Assembly: GCF_036345155.1 (NCBI RefSeq)
Contig: NZ_CP107772.1
Span: 3,844,001-3,908,000, forward strand
Source of the DNA: Streptomyces sp. NBC_00582
GTDB lineage: Bacteria; Actinomycetota; Actinomycetes; Streptomycetales; Streptomycetaceae
Direction: 5' to 3'
Length of the DNA: 64,000 nucleotides
The position numbers and the translations under genes were made by a program. The first letter of the stretch is position 1, and each line of letters begins with the position of its first letter. The notes beneath the pieces were generated by a model. The model was not told where the DNA came from and ran no database searches. It was given only the letters and a program-made list of their open reading frames with translations. Below, piece by piece: positions 21,732 to 31,302 of the stretch.

Positions 21732-22865
21732 TCAGGACGAGGCCACAACCCCCTTCGCCTCCCCGGTCGCCGTGTCCTTCGTGGCCGCCGCCGGGATCGG
21801 CTCGTCGTTCTTCAGGGCCGTCCAGACCTGCTGGGCCTTCTTGGTCAGGACGACGACGCGGTTGGGGTCGGCGGGGTCGTAGCGCACCGGCATCGTCACC
21901 ATGTGCATCTTCGACGCGCTGATGCCCTTGAGTCCGTTCGCGAAGGACATCAGGGAGTTGACCGAGCCGAGGTCGGAGTCGGTGGTGACGGCCTTCGTCG
22001 CGGTGTCCGCGAGGTCGTAGAGGTTCTTGGGGCTGGTGAACAGTCCGATGTGCTTGACCTGGGTGACCAGGGCCTTGATGAAGGCCTGCTGGAGCTGGAT
22101 GCGGCCGAGGTCGGAGCCGTCGCCGACGCCGTGCCGGGTGCGCACGAGACCGAGGGCCTGTTCGCCGTCGAGGGTGTGGGTGCCCGCCTTGAGCCTGAGA
22201 TGGCTGTCGGGGTCGTCGATGGCCTTGGTGGTGGTGACCTCGACGCCGCCGAGCTCGTCGATCAGCTTCTCGAAGCCGGAGAAGTCGACCTCGAGGTAGT
22301 GGTCCATCCGGATGCCGGTGATCGACTCGACGGTCTTCACGGCACAGGCCGCGCCGCCCGTGGAGTACGCCGAGTTGAACATGACGCCGTGCGCCGCGTC
22401 GTGCCGGACGCCCTGGGTGTCGGTGCACACCGGCCGGTCGATGAGGGTGTCGCGCGGGATGGAGACCACGCTGGCCCGCTGGTGGCCCTCGTACACATGG
22501 ATGATCATCGCCGTGTCGGAGCGGGCGCTGCCGTCGTCGGTGCCGCCGCCGAGCTTCCTGTTGGCGCCGGAGCGGGTGTCGGAGCCGAGGACGAGGATGT
22601 TCTCGGAGCCGTTGTCGACCTTGGTGGGCCGGTCCGTGCCGAGGGCCTGGTCGATGTCGACGCTCTTGATGTTGCCGTTGAGCTTGAAGTACAGGTAGCC
22701 CGCGCCGGTGCCGCCCAGGGCGACGATGCCCGCGGCCGTCCACGCCATGATCAGCAGCCCCTTGCGCCGGCCCCGCTGTCTGCGGTGCCTCGGGTCGCTG
22801 CCGTTCTCACCCGTCGTGCCGGCCTCACCCGGTATGCCGGGCTCCGGCGTGCTCTCGGCGGACAT
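21732..22865 (-). CDS. LCP (LytR-CpsA-Psr) family cell-wall glycopolymer ligase
   Basis: A 377-residue membrane protein: cytoplasmic Arg-rich N-terminus, one transmembrane helix (LLIMAWTAAGIVALGGTGAG, about 37-56), then an extracellular LCP domain with ILVLGSDTRSG, VVSIPRDTLIDRP and RTRHGVGDGSDLGRIQLQQ, which contain the Asp and Arg residues that bind the polyprenyl pyrophosphate. By family it transfers teichoic-type or other glycopolymers from lipid carrier to peptidoglycan. It lies in the same strand block as the wecA-like gene, which could supply the lipid-linked substrate; that pairing is inference. Confidence 0.92.
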   Translation of the reverse strand: MSAESTPEPGIPGEAGTTGENGSDPRHRRQRGRRKGLLIMAWTAAGIVALGGTGAGYLYFKLNGNIKSVDIDQALGTDRPTKVDNGSENILVLGSDTRSGANRKLGGGTDDGSARSDTAMIIHVYEGHQRASVVSIPRDTLIDRPVCTDTQGVRHDAAHGVMFNSAYSTGGAACAVKTVESITGIRMDHYLEVDFSGFEKLIDELGGVEVTTTKAIDDPDSHLRLKAGTHTLDGEQALGLVRTRHGVGDGSDLGRIQLQQAFIKALVTQVKHIGLFTSPKNLYDLADTATKAVTTDSDLGSVNSLMSFANGLKGISASKMHMVTMPVRYDPADPNRVVVLTKKAQQVWTALKNDEPIPAAATKDTATGEAKGVVASS

Positions 22866-22943
22866 GTGCTCCTCTGTTCTCGTGCATCCTCACCATGGTC
22901 GCCCCGCCTGGTCGGACGGGGAAACCCGGGACAGGGTTGCACA

Positions 22944-22984
22944 ACGCTCTGTGCCCGATCAGTGGCTGACCGGACACAGAGCGT
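22944..22984 (-). terminator. Terminator behind the trypsin-like protease gene
   Basis: ACGCTCTGTG at 22944-22953 pairs with CACAGAGCGT at 22975-22984, a perfect 10-bp stem whose loop contains TCAG-TGG-CTGA, a smaller nested stem. It lies 49 bp behind the protease stop on the minus strand. Confidence 0.75.
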
Positions 22985-23033
22985 GCGGAGCGGAGCGGGG
23001 CGTCCCCCTACTCACCTGCGGTTTCGGCCGGAC

Positions 23034-24842
23034 TCAGCCGAACAGGTCGTACTGCTTGAAACTGGTACCGAGTGACACCCTTGTGGCAAAGATCTCGCTC
23101 GTGGCCTTTCCGGTGCCCTTGTACAGGTACAGCGTGCCGCCGGGCGTACGGGCCAGGAAGTCGGCCTTGCCGTCGGCGTTGACGTCCCCGACCGCGTCGA
23201 AGGCGTTGTACGTCGTGTTGCTCCAGGTCAGCACCTTCACGCGGGCCGAGAAGGCGGCCGTGCCGGCCTTGCCGGTGCCCTTGTAGAGGTAGACCGCGCC
23301 GGTGCTCTTGTTGCGGGCGAGCAGGTCGGCCCTGCCGTCGTTGGTCAGGTCGCCGTGGCCGCGGACGACGTTGTACTGGTTCCAGCCGGTGGAGACCTTC
23401 ACCCGGGTGGCGAACTTGCCGTTGCCCTTGCCCGGGTAGATCCACAGCACGCCCGCGGAGTCCACCGACAGCAGGTCCGGCAGCTCGTCGCCGGTGACGT
23501 CGCCGGGGGCGACGACCGCGAGCCGGCTCTTCCAGTTGTCGCCGATCAGGTTGCTGGTCCAGGTGCCGCTGGAGAGCACGTAGTGCCGCCAGTACAGGTC
23601 GCCGTCGGAGGCGCGGCGCTGGACGAAGTCCGTGTAGCCGTCGCGGTCGAGGTCGGTCTGCAGGACCAGGTTCCAGGCGCTGTACGAGCCCCAGGACTGG
23701 CGGGAGGCCAGCGTGGTGCCCTTGGAGTCGATCTCGTAGCCGGTCTTCGTGGAGGAGTTGCGCACGAAGAGGTCGGCCCTGTGGTCACCGCTGAGGTTGG
23801 TGTCGTCGACACGCGGGTGGGCGGCGGCGACGTACGTGGTGAGCTTGGTGAAGACGCTGTACGCGCCCGCCGCCACGCAGTCCTTCACGCCCCAGGACAC
23901 GACGCCCACGACCTTGCCGCCGACGACCAGCGGGCCGCCGGAGTCGCCGTTGCACGCGGAGGTGGTGCCGGCGTCGGAGCCGGTGGCGGGCTCGCCCGCG
24001 CACACCATGTGCCCCGCGATGAAGTCGCTGCCGTACTCGCCGGAGCAGGTGGCGTTGGACTGGATCGGCAGCTCGGCCGTCTTCAGCGTGTCCGAGATGT
24101 CCTCGCTGGTGGAGCTGGTGCGGCCCCAGCCGAAGACCTGCGCGGTGGTGCCCGCCGTGTACGACGCGGTGTCGCCGGCGGTCGTCATCGGGATCGGCGT
24201 CGCCTTGACCGGGTTCGGCAGGGTCAGGACGGCGAGGTCGTTGTCGATGGTGTAGTCGTCGTACGACGGGTTGTTCCACTGCCGCCAGACCCCGCTGGCG
24301 GTGCCGCCGTGCAGGTCGATACCGCCGCTCGCGGTCTCGGACAGCAGTTGCGCGGTGCCGGTGATGACGGCGCCGTGCGCCTTCCAGTCGTACCCGGCGA
24401 CGCAGTGCGCGGCGGTGAGGATCTTCGTCGGGGCGACGACCGCGCCTCCGCAGAAGAAGCCGATGTCGTCGCTGGTGGTGGAGGTGCCGCGGTCGTCGCC
24501 GTACCAGAGCTGCGCCATGTACGGCGCGGTGGTGATGGTCGTCGTCGAACCGCCGATGATCTTCGGGTCGACGGACGCCGAGCCACTGCTCCTGCTCGCG
24601 CTCAGGGAGGACTTGGACGTCTCCCCCGCGGTGTCGTCGCCGGCGAGGGCGGTCGCCAGGCGTGCCTCGATCGCGGACGTGGACGGCGTGCTGTGGACGG
24701 GCGTCGGCGCCGTGGTGGCCGCCCCCGCCGGCGTCGTCACGAACACACCGGCGACGGCCGCGGCCAGACCGGCCGCGGCGACGGGCAGGGCGATCCGTAT
24801 CCGGCGTCTGTGCCGTCGGCCCCCGGACGTGGGTGTACCCAC
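23034..24842 (-). CDS. Secreted trypsin-like serine protease with C-terminal FG-GAP/VCBS propeller
   Basis: A 602-residue exported protein. The signal peptide (RRHRRRIRIALP, hydrophobic core, TPAGA) ends near residue 41, followed by a propeptide. The chymotrypsin-fold domain starts at IIGG (95-98); the catalytic triad is His146 (LTAAHC), Asp202 (DNDLAVLTL) and Ser301 (NGDSGGP). From about residue 345 to the end there are Asp-rich FG-GAP/VCBS repeats (DLDRDGYTD, GDVTGDELPDLL, GDLTNDGRADLLARN, GDVNADGKADFLAR) likely forming a calcium-binding beta-propeller. GTG 24842 has GGGGGG 6 nt upstream. The propeller may anchor or target the protease; this is inferred from architecture only. Confidence 0.93.
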   Translation of the reverse strand: MGTPTSGGRRHRRRIRIALPVAAAGLAAAVAGVFVTTPAGAATTAPTPVHSTPSTSAIEARLATALAGDDTAGETSKSSLSASRSSGSASVDPKIIGGSTTTITTAPYMAQLWYGDDRGTSTTSDDIGFFCGGAVVAPTKILTAAHCVAGYDWKAHGAVITGTAQLLSETASGGIDLHGGTASGVWRQWNNPSYDDYTIDNDLAVLTLPNPVKATPIPMTTAGDTASYTAGTTAQVFGWGRTSSTSEDISDTLKTAELPIQSNATCSGEYGSDFIAGHMVCAGEPATGSDAGTTSACNGDSGGPLVVGGKVVGVVSWGVKDCVAAGAYSVFTKLTTYVAAAHPRVDDTNLSGDHRADLFVRNSSTKTGYEIDSKGTTLASRQSWGSYSAWNLVLQTDLDRDGYTDFVQRRASDGDLYWRHYVLSSGTWTSNLIGDNWKSRLAVVAPGDVTGDELPDLLSVDSAGVLWIYPGKGNGKFATRVKVSTGWNQYNVVRGHGDLTNDGRADLLARNKSTGAVYLYKGTGKAGTAAFSARVKVLTWSNTTYNAFDAVGDVNADGKADFLARTPGGTLYLYKGTGKATSEIFATRVSLGTSFKQYDLFG

Positions 24843-24937
24843 TCGAGTCCCCCCTAGGGATCAGAAGTCTGAGCTCCGGCCCCGGCTCGAACGCCCGACC
24901 GAAGGGCGTGATCGTAACAACGCCCACCGACACGCCG

Positions 24938-24970
24938 AAGGGCCGCCCCCTGGAAAAGGGGGCGGCCCTT
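24938..24970 (-). terminator. Terminator of the rho gene
   Basis: AAGGGCCGCCCCC at 24938-24950 pairs perfectly with 24958-24970, a 13-bp stem with a 7-nt loop, 31 bp behind the rho stop. The stem ends in AAGGG/CCCTT, so the 3' side finishes with two T. Confidence 0.85.
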
Positions 24971-25001
24971 ATGAGACGCCTACACGCGGTCGGGCGTGGG
25001 G

Positions 25002-27029
25002 TCAGTCTCCGTTGCCCGGCGTCGGCGTCGTCTTCTGGATCTGCATCAGGAATTCGACGTTCGACTTGGTCTGCTTCATCTTGTCGAGGAGCAGCTCGAT
25101 CGCCTGCTGCTGGTCGAGCGCGTGCAGCACCCGGCGCAGCTTCCACACGATGCCCAGCTCCTCGGCACCGAGCAGGATCTCCTCCTTGCGGGTACCGGAC
25201 GCGTCGACGTCCACCGCGGGGAAGATGCGCTTGTCGGCGAGCTTCCGGTCGAGCTTGAGCTCCATGTTGCCGGTGCCCTTGAACTCCTCGAAGATCACCT
25301 CGTCCATGCGGGACCCGGTGTCCACCAGCGCGGTGGCGAGGATGGTCAGCGAGCCGCCGTCCTCGATGTTGCGGGCCGCACCGAAGAAGCGCTTCGGCGG
25401 GTACAGGGCCGTCGAGTCGACACCACCGGACAGGATGCGGCCGGAGGCCGGGGCGGCGAGGTTGTACGCACGGCCCAGACGCGTGATCGAGTCGAGCAGC
25501 ACGACCACGTCGTGGCCCAGCTCCACCAGGCGCTTGGCGCGCTCGATGGCGAGCTCGGCGACCGTGGTGTGGTCCTCGGCCGGACGGTCGAAGGTCGAGG
25601 AGATGACCTCGCCCTTGACCGACCGCTGCATGTCGGTGACCTCTTCCGGACGCTCGTCGACCAGGACGACCATCAGGTGGCACTCGGGGTTGTTGTGCGT
25701 GATCGCGTTGGCGATCGCCTGCATGATCATGGTCTTGCCGGTCTTCGGCGGGGCCACGATCAGACCGCGCTGGCCCTTACCGATCGGCGACACGAGGTCG
25801 ATGATGCGGGTGGTCAGCACGCCCGGGTCCGTCTCCAGACGGAGGCGGTCCTGCGGGTAGAGCGGGGTCAGCTTGTTGAACTCCGGGCGGCCACGGCCGT
25901 GTTCGGGCGCCATGCCGTTGACGGAGTCGAGGCGGACCAGCGCGTTGAACTTCTCGCGCCGCTCGCCTTCCTTGGGCTGACGGACCGCGCCGGTGATGTG
26001 GTCGCCCTTGCGCAGGCCGTTCTTGCGGACCTGGGCGAGGGAGACGTACACGTCGTTCGGGCCGGGCAGGTAGCCGGAGGTCCGGATGAACGCGTAGTTG
26101 TCGAGGATGTCGAGGATGCCCGCGACGGGGATCAGGACGTCGTCGTCGGCGAGCTGCGGCTCGGCGGCGCCGATCTCGTCACGCCCACGGCGGCCACGGC
26201 GGTCCCGGTAGCGGCCGCGACGGCCCCGACGGCCGCCCTCGAAGTCGTCGTCGTCCTGCGGGCCGACGTTGCGGTCCTGGCGGCTCTGCTGCTGGGTCTG
26301 CTGGCCGCGCTGCTGCTGGCCGCCCTGCTGGTCGTCGCCCTTGCCGCGGCGGTCGCCGCGGTCACCGCGGTCGCGGTCCCGGCCGCGGTCACCGCGGTCG
26401 GGACGGTCGCCGCGCTCACGGCGGCCCTGGCGGCGGCCGTCGGCCTCGCCGGCCTCGGCGGTGCGGGCCTCGGCCTGCGGCTGCGCGGGCGTCTCGGCCT
26501 TGGGCTCGGCCTTGGCCTCGGCGACGACGGTCTCGGCGCCGGAAGCCGTCGGGCTGCCCGCCTCGGCGGTGGCGCGGCGACGGCGGCGCTCGACGGGAGC
26601 GTCGTTGCTGGCGGGCTGACCGGGGATCTCGATCTGCTGCTGGGCCACGGCCTTCTCGGCGGGGGCCTCGGCCTTGGGGGCGGCGTCCGTCTTCTTCTCG
26701 GCGGTGTCCTCGCCGGTGCGGGCCTTGGAGGTGGCGCGACGCTTGGGCTTGGTCTCGGCGGCCGGGGCGTCGGCCTTCGCCGGGGCGGCGCCGCCGGCGG
26801 CCTGCGCCTCCTTGATGACCTCGATCAGCTGGCTCTTGCGCATCCGCGCGGTGCCCCTGATGCCGAGGCCGGATGCGACCTGCTGCAGCTCGGCCAGCAC
26901 CATGCCCTCGAGGCCGGTACCGCGGCGCCGCCGGGAGCCGGCACCGGTGGCAGGCGCGGAGGCGTCCGTGGAGGGCGCGGCAGCGGTCTCCTCGACACGT
27001 GCGCCCATCAGATCGGTGGTGTCGCTCAC
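25002..27029 (-). CDS. rho: Transcription termination factor Rho with large intrinsically disordered insert
   Basis: Rho is the hexameric RNA helicase that terminates untranslated transcripts. The 675-residue protein is far longer than E. coli Rho (419). A SAP-like Rho_N domain (38-78) is followed by about 210 residues of low complexity: Ala/Lys/Glu-rich to 190, RGD/RDR-rich (197-230), Gln-rich (234-251) and Arg/Gly/Asp-rich (260-284). The RNA-binding cold-shock fold follows ([16 protein letters not shown] at 305-320), then the ATPase with Walker A APPKTGKT (426-433). GTG 27029 is chosen because AAGGA lies 6 nt upstream and gives VSDTTDLMG. Actinobacterial Rho inserts of this type bind RNA and widen substrate range. 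Confidence 0.97.
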   Translation of the reverse strand: MSDTTDLMGARVEETAAAPSTDASAPATGAGSRRRRGTGLEGMVLAELQQVASGLGIRGTARMRKSQLIEVIKEAQAAGGAAPAKADAPAAETKPKRRATSKARTGEDTAEKKTDAAPKAEAPAEKAVAQQQIEIPGQPASNDAPVERRRRRATAEAGSPTASGAETVVAEAKAEPKAETPAQPQAEARTAEAGEADGRRQGRRERGDRPDRGDRGRDRDRGDRGDRRGKGDDQQGGQQQRGQQTQQQSRQDRNVGPQDDDDFEGGRRGRRGRYRDRRGRRGRDEIGAAEPQLADDDVLIPVAGILDILDNYAFIRTSGYLPGPNDVYVSLAQVRKNGLRKGDHITGAVRQPKEGERREKFNALVRLDSVNGMAPEHGRGRPEFNKLTPLYPQDRLRLETDPGVLTTRIIDLVSPIGKGQRGLIVAPPKTGKTMIMQAIANAITHNNPECHLMVVLVDERPEEVTDMQRSVKGEVISSTFDRPAEDHTTVAELAIERAKRLVELGHDVVVLLDSITRLGRAYNLAAPASGRILSGGVDSTALYPPKRFFGAARNIEDGGSLTILATALVDTGSRMDEVIFEEFKGTGNMELKLDRKLADKRIFPAVDVDASGTRKEEILLGAEELGIVWKLRRVLHALDQQQAIELLLDKMKQTKSNVEFLMQIQKTTPTPGNGD

Positions 27030-27182
27030 GAAGGGTCCTTCCCTGGAGCGGACGTCGGCCTGTCTGGCTCGGCGACCGGTTGTGCTGTCCGGCTTCGGTC
27101 CTTGCTCTGGCGAAGCCGGGGCGGTGGTCCGCCACAACGGCGGAGAGAGAATTTGCTGGTGATGGCGCTTCCCCGACGAACC

Positions 27183-27199
27183 GTGACACCCAGTGTCAC
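27183..27199. promoter_or_regulatory. 17-bp palindrome in the rho leader
   Basis: GTGACAC-CCA-GTGTCAC is a perfect inverted repeat with 7-bp arms, 154 bp upstream of the rho start. It could be a regulator site or an RNA hairpin in the rho leader, where Rho autoregulation acts in other bacteria. The rest of the 405-bp gap between thrB and rho (27030-27434) holds no gene I can support; it contains an AT-richer stretch near 27370-27440 that could be the rho promoter. Confidence 0.45.
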
Positions 27200-27434
27200 G
27201 TGGCGTGGTAGCACCGATTCCGGAGCGTGCCCTGCAGACCGCTCAGCGCCGGTGTACGGCGTACTGCCCAGATACGACGTACGGAACGCAGTGCGGCTTG
27301 GGGAGCTCCCGGAAGAATGTCTGTCCCGGACGGGGACACGAAGCACCTCGCCATGGTGGGGTCGGGTGCAGACTTGAGGTTAACACTACCGGATCCAACA
27401 AACATTCCCCCTCTCGAAATCCGGCAACCGTGCA

Positions 27435-28379
27435 CTAAATGTCGCCGGAGTGCGTTTCACCAGCGGGAGCGAGCGGCAGAACACTCGCCCCTTGCAGATC
27501 CAGGGCCAGTCGGTTCGCGGCCCAGTCCGCGCCCGCCAGAGCCTCGACCTTGTCGGCCGTTCCCGCGTCGGCCAGCGCCATCACCGTCGGTCCGGCGCCG
27601 GAGATGACCGCGGGAATCCCGTCGGCGCGCAGCCGCTCCACCAGGGCGGCGCTCTCCGGCATGGCGGGGGCGCGGTACTCCTGGTGCAGCCGGTCCTCGG
27701 TGGCGGGCAGCAGCAGCTCGGGGCGCCGGGTCAGGGCCTCGACGAGCAGCGCGGCACGGCCCGCGTTTGCGGCGGCGTCGACATGCGGCACGGAACGCGG
27801 GAGCAGACCGCGCGCCGTCTCCGTCAACACCGGTTTTCCGGGGACGAAAACCACCGGAACGATGGAATCCGCGGGCTCCATCCTGATCGCCCGCGCGGCG
27901 CCGGCCTCCATCCAGGACAGCGTGAATCCGCCGAGCAGACAGGCGGCGACATTGTCCGGGTGGCCCTCGATCTCGGTCGCGAGCTCGAGCAGACCCGCGT
28001 CGTCGAGCCTGGACTCGCCGCCTATGGTCACCGCGCGCGCGGCGACGATGCCGGCGCAGATCGCGGCGGAGGAGGAGCCGAGGCCCCGGCCGTGCGGGAT
28101 GCGGTTGGCGCAGACGATCTCCAGGCCGCGCGGCTGACCGCCGAGGACGTCGAAGGCGGTGCGCAGGGACCGGACGAGGAGGTGCTTCTCGTCACGCGGA
28201 AGCGTTTCGCTGCCCTCACCCGCGATGTCGATGTGCAGCCCGGAGTCGGCCACCCGGACGACGACGTCGTCGTAGAGCCCCAGCGACAGGCCCAGGGCGT
28301 CGAAGCCGGGGCCGAGGTTGGCGCTGGTGGCGGGGACGCGCACCCGGACGGGGGCGGCGCGGAAGGCGGGACCGGCCAT
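27435..28379 (-). CDS. thrB: Homoserine kinase
   Basis: ThrB phosphorylates homoserine with ATP, the second-last step of threonine synthesis. The 314-residue protein is a GHMP kinase: N-terminal VRVPATSANLGPGFDALG, ATP-binding PHGRGLGSSSAAI, and the C-terminal GAGPTVMALAD loop. ATG 28379 has AGGAGA about 10 nt upstream; the open frame upstream is only the repeat array read through. It lies downstream of thrC, separated by a 401-bp gap that contains the array. Confidence 0.96.
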   Translation of the reverse strand: MAGPAFRAAPVRVRVPATSANLGPGFDALGLSLGLYDDVVVRVADSGLHIDIAGEGSETLPRDEKHLLVRSLRTAFDVLGGQPRGLEIVCANRIPHGRGLGSSSAAICAGIVAARAVTIGGESRLDDAGLLELATEIEGHPDNVAACLLGGFTLSWMEAGAARAIRMEPADSIVPVVFVPGKPVLTETARGLLPRSVPHVDAAANAGRAALLVEALTRRPELLLPATEDRLHQEYRAPAMPESAALVERLRADGIPAVISGAGPTVMALADAGTADKVEALAGADWAANRLALDLQGASVLPLAPAGETHSGDI

Positions 28380-28590
28380 CTCTCGATGACTCTCCTTGAG
28401 CTGCGTGACTGTCGAATGACCTGCGATGGATACGTGAGGGCCCTCAGGCCGCGAGAGCGACACGGCGCTGCGGCATATGCGGCGGGCGGGTTCAGTACAG
28501 CCTATCGAAGGAAGGTTCTGCGGCGACATAGGGCGCACAGGAGGCGCACGATGCGTGTCGTAAGCCCCCTGTGCACCCCTGCCGGGGTAA

Positions 28591-28783
28591 TCCCTGCGGG
28601 GAGGGTTCCCCGCGAGGATGTTCTCTGCGGGGAGGGTTCCCCGCGAGGATGTTCTCTGCGGGGAGGGATCCCCGCGAGCGTTCCCCGCGGATGTACTCCG
28701 CGGGGATGTTCTCCGCGGGGAGGGATCTCCGCGAGTGTTCCCCGCGGATGTTCTCCGCGGGTGCACTCCGCGGGGATGTTCTA
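28591..28783 (-). repeat. GC-rich hairpin repeat array between thrC and thrB
   Basis: Starting at the thrC stop codon and reading the minus strand, AGAACATCC recurs five times, each followed by a variable block of CCGCGG/CCCCGC elements that form hairpins. An example is CCCCGCGG-atgtact-CCGCGGGG at 28683-28705, a perfect 8-bp stem. The two copies furthest from thrC are identical 31-bp units. The first copy includes the thrC TAG stop (CGCGTAGAACATCC against CGCGGAGAACATCC in the others), so the array seems to have grown from the gene end. The remaining part of the gap (28380-28590) shows no other feature. Confidence 0.85.
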
Positions 28784-29839
28784 CGCGAGACCCAGGCGGG
28801 CCGCTGCCGCCGCCGCGTCGACCGGGACGACCGTCGGGCGCGGGGCGCCCTCGGTGGCCCAGCCCGGGTCCTTGAGGCCGTTGCCGGTGACCGTGCAGAC
28901 GATCCGCTGGCCCGGGTCGACGTCGCCGCGCTCGGCGGCCTTCAGCAGACCCGCCACGGACGCGGCGGACGCGGGCTCCACGAAGACACCCTCCTGCGCG
29001 GCCAACAGCCGGTAGGCGCGCAGGATCTCACGGTCCGTCACCTCGTCGATGATGCCGCCCGACTCGTCCCGCGCGGCCAGCGCGTACTGCCAGGACGCCG
29101 GGTTGCCGATCCGGATCGCGGTGGCGAGGGTGGACGGGTCCTTGACGACCTCTCCGCGCACGATGGGCGCGGAGCCGGAGGCCTGGAACCCCCACATCCG
29201 GGGCGTCTTCGAGGCGATGCCGTCGCCGGCGTACTCCTTGTAGCCCTTCCAGTACGCGGTGATGTTGCCCGCGTTGCCGACCGGCAGGACGTGGATGTCC
29301 GGGGCGTCGCCCAGCATGTCCACGATCTCGAAGGCGGCGGTCTTCTGCCCTTCGATCCGCACCGGGTTGACCGAATTCACCAGCGCGACAGGGTAGTTGT
29401 CGCTGAGCTCGCGGGCGAGCGTGAGGCAGTCGTCGAAGTTGCCGTCGACCTGGAGGATCTGCGCGCCGTGGACGAGGGCCTGCCCCATCTTGCCGAGCGC
29501 GATCTTGCCCTGCGGCACGAGCACGGCGGACACCATGCCCGCGCGGACGGCGTAGGCGGCGGCGGAGGCGGAGGTGTTGCCCGTGGAGGCGCAGATGACC
29601 GCCTTGGCGCCCTCCTCCTTGGCCTTGCTGATGGCCATGGTCATCCCGCGGTCCTTGAAGGACCCGGTCGGGTTGGCGCCCTCCACCTTGAGGTGGACCT
29701 CGCAGCCCGTGCGCTCGGAGAGCACCTGCGCGGGCACGAGAGGCGTGCCGCCCTCGCGGAGCGTCACAACGGGGGTGCTGTCGGACACCGGCAGCCGATC
29801 CCGGTATTCCTCGATGATTCCGCGCCACTGGTGGGTCAT
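28781..29839 (-). CDS. thrC: Threonine synthase
   Basis: ThrC converts O-phosphohomoserine to threonine using PLP. The 352-residue protein carries the cofactor lysine Lys62 in [12 protein letters not shown], the PLP-phosphate loop GNAGNIT, and [13 protein letters not shown]. It is the shorter actinobacterial class. It follows hom by only 6 bp, so hom-thrC are co-transcribed. Confidence 0.97.
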   Translation of the reverse strand: MTHQWRGIIEEYRDRLPVSDSTPVVTLREGGTPLVPAQVLSERTGCEVHLKVEGANPTGSFKDRGMTMAISKAKEEGAKAVICASTGNTSASAAAYAVRAGMVSAVLVPQGKIALGKMGQALVHGAQILQVDGNFDDCLTLARELSDNYPVALVNSVNPVRIEGQKTAAFEIVDMLGDAPDIHVLPVGNAGNITAYWKGYKEYAGDGIASKTPRMWGFQASGSAPIVRGEVVKDPSTLATAIRIGNPASWQYALAARDESGGIIDEVTDREILRAYRLLAAQEGVFVEPASAASVAGLLKAAERGDVDPGQRIVCTVTGNGLKDPGWATEGAPRPTVVPVDAAAAAARLGLA

Positions 29840-29845
29840 TGCTGG

Positions 29846-31138
29846 TTACTCTCCTTCAACCCGCATGATGCTGGCGACACCCCGCACGGTGTCGAGCTTG
29901 CGCAGCGCCTCGACGGTCCCGCTGAGGGAGGCGTCGGACGCGCGGTGGGTGACGACGACGAGGGAGGCCTCGCCGTCCTTGCCCTGCTGGCGAACCGTAT
30001 CGATCGATACGCCGTGCTCGGCGAAGACGGTGGCCACCTGGGCGAGAACGCCCGGTTTGTCGGCCACGTCCAGGCTGATGTGGTAGCGGGTGACGACGTC
30101 ACCCATCGGCGACACGGGCAGGGCGGCATACGCCGACTCGCCGGGCCCCGTTGCCCCGCTGAGCCGGTTGCGGCAGACGGCGACGAGGTCGCCGAGCACG
30201 GCGGAGGCGGTGGGGGCACCGCCGGCGCCGGGGCCGTAGAACATCAGCTGACCGGCCGCGTCGGACTCCACGAACACGGCGTTGTACGCGCCGCGCACGG
30301 AGGCGAGCGGATGGGTCAGCGGAATCATCGCGGGGTGCACGCGGGCGGTCACCGAGCCGCCGTCGGCGGCCCGCTCGCAGATGGCGAGCAGCTTGATGGT
30401 GCAGCCCATGTTCTTGGCGGAGGCGAAGTCGGCCGCGGTGACCTCGGTCATCCCCTCGCGGTAGACGTCGTCGAGCCGCACGCGCGTGTGGAAGGCGATC
30501 CCGGCGAGGATGGCGGCCTTGGCGGCGGCGTCGAAGCCCTCCACGTCGGCGGTGGGGTCGGCCTCCGCGTACCCGAGGGCGGTGGCCTCGTCGAGGGCCT
30601 CCTGGTAGCCCGCCCCGGTGCTGTCCATCTTGTCGAGGATGAAGTTGGTCGTCCCGTTGACGATGCCCATGACCCGGTTGATCTTGTCCCCGGCAAGGGA
30701 CTCCCGCAACGGCCGAATGAGAGGAATGGCCCCGGCGACGGCGGCCTCGTAGTACAGGTCCCGGCCGTGCTCGTCGGCGACGGCGTGCAGCGCGGCGCCG
30801 TCCTGGGCGAGGAGGGCCTTGTTGGCGGAGACGACGGAGGCGCCGTGCGCGAAGGCGGTGGTGATCAGCGTCCGGGCGGGCTCGATCCCCCCGATCACCT
30901 CCACGACGACGTCGATGTCCCCGCGTTTGACGAGGGCGGTGGCGTCCGTGGTGACGAGGTCCGGGTCGATGCCGTCGCGCACCTTCGAGGGCCGGCGCAC
31001 GGCGACGCCGGCGAGCTCCACCGGTGCGCCGATCCTCTGGGCGAGGTCGTCGGCGTGCGTCGTCATGATGCGCGCCACCTCTGAGCCGACCACTCCACAG
31101 CCCAGCAGCGCCACCTTCAGCGGACGCGTACGCATCAT
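29846..31138 (-). CDS. hom: Homoserine dehydrogenase
   Basis: Hom reduces aspartate semialdehyde to homoserine with NAD(P)H. The 430-residue protein has the Rossmann motif VALLGCGVVGSEVA, NGTTNFIL, the catalytic segment YAEADPTADVEGFDAA, and a C-terminal ACT domain (RYHISLDVADKPGVLAQVA onward), the usual site of threonine feedback inhibition. Two adjacent ATG codons (31138 and 31135) share the GAGG upstream and cannot be told apart; the first is used. It lies 164 bp after lysA. Confidence 0.96.
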   Translation of the reverse strand: MMRTRPLKVALLGCGVVGSEVARIMTTHADDLAQRIGAPVELAGVAVRRPSKVRDGIDPDLVTTDATALVKRGDIDVVVEVIGGIEPARTLITTAFAHGASVVSANKALLAQDGAALHAVADEHGRDLYYEAAVAGAIPLIRPLRESLAGDKINRVMGIVNGTTNFILDKMDSTGAGYQEALDEATALGYAEADPTADVEGFDAAAKAAILAGIAFHTRVRLDDVYREGMTEVTAADFASAKNMGCTIKLLAICERAADGGSVTARVHPAMIPLTHPLASVRGAYNAVFVESDAAGQLMFYGPGAGGAPTASAVLGDLVAVCRNRLSGATGPGESAYAALPVSPMGDVVTRYHISLDVADKPGVLAQVATVFAEHGVSIDTVRQQGKDGEASLVVVTHRASDASLSGTVEALRKLDTVRGVASIMRVEGE

Positions 31139-31302
31139 CCGACCTCGTTTCCTCATACCGTCTACGGTTGGACCAGTCTCACTCACCGGACCGGAGTTTC
31201 TATCCCCGGTCCGGATTGTGAGACATGTATTTCATTTTCACAGGGGCGGCAGACAGAAGATTCTCCCGCGCGTCTGTTTTTCGTTTCTCTTCGGCTTTTC
31301 CC

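Noticed and set aside
24996..27377. 793-codon plus-strand frame opposite rho
   Set aside because: Antisense of rho; its low-complexity part mirrors the Rho insert.
28591..28783. CRISPR array behind thrC
   Set aside because: Units are GC-rich hairpins with short irregular gaps, no constant repeat plus unique spacer pattern and no cas genes.
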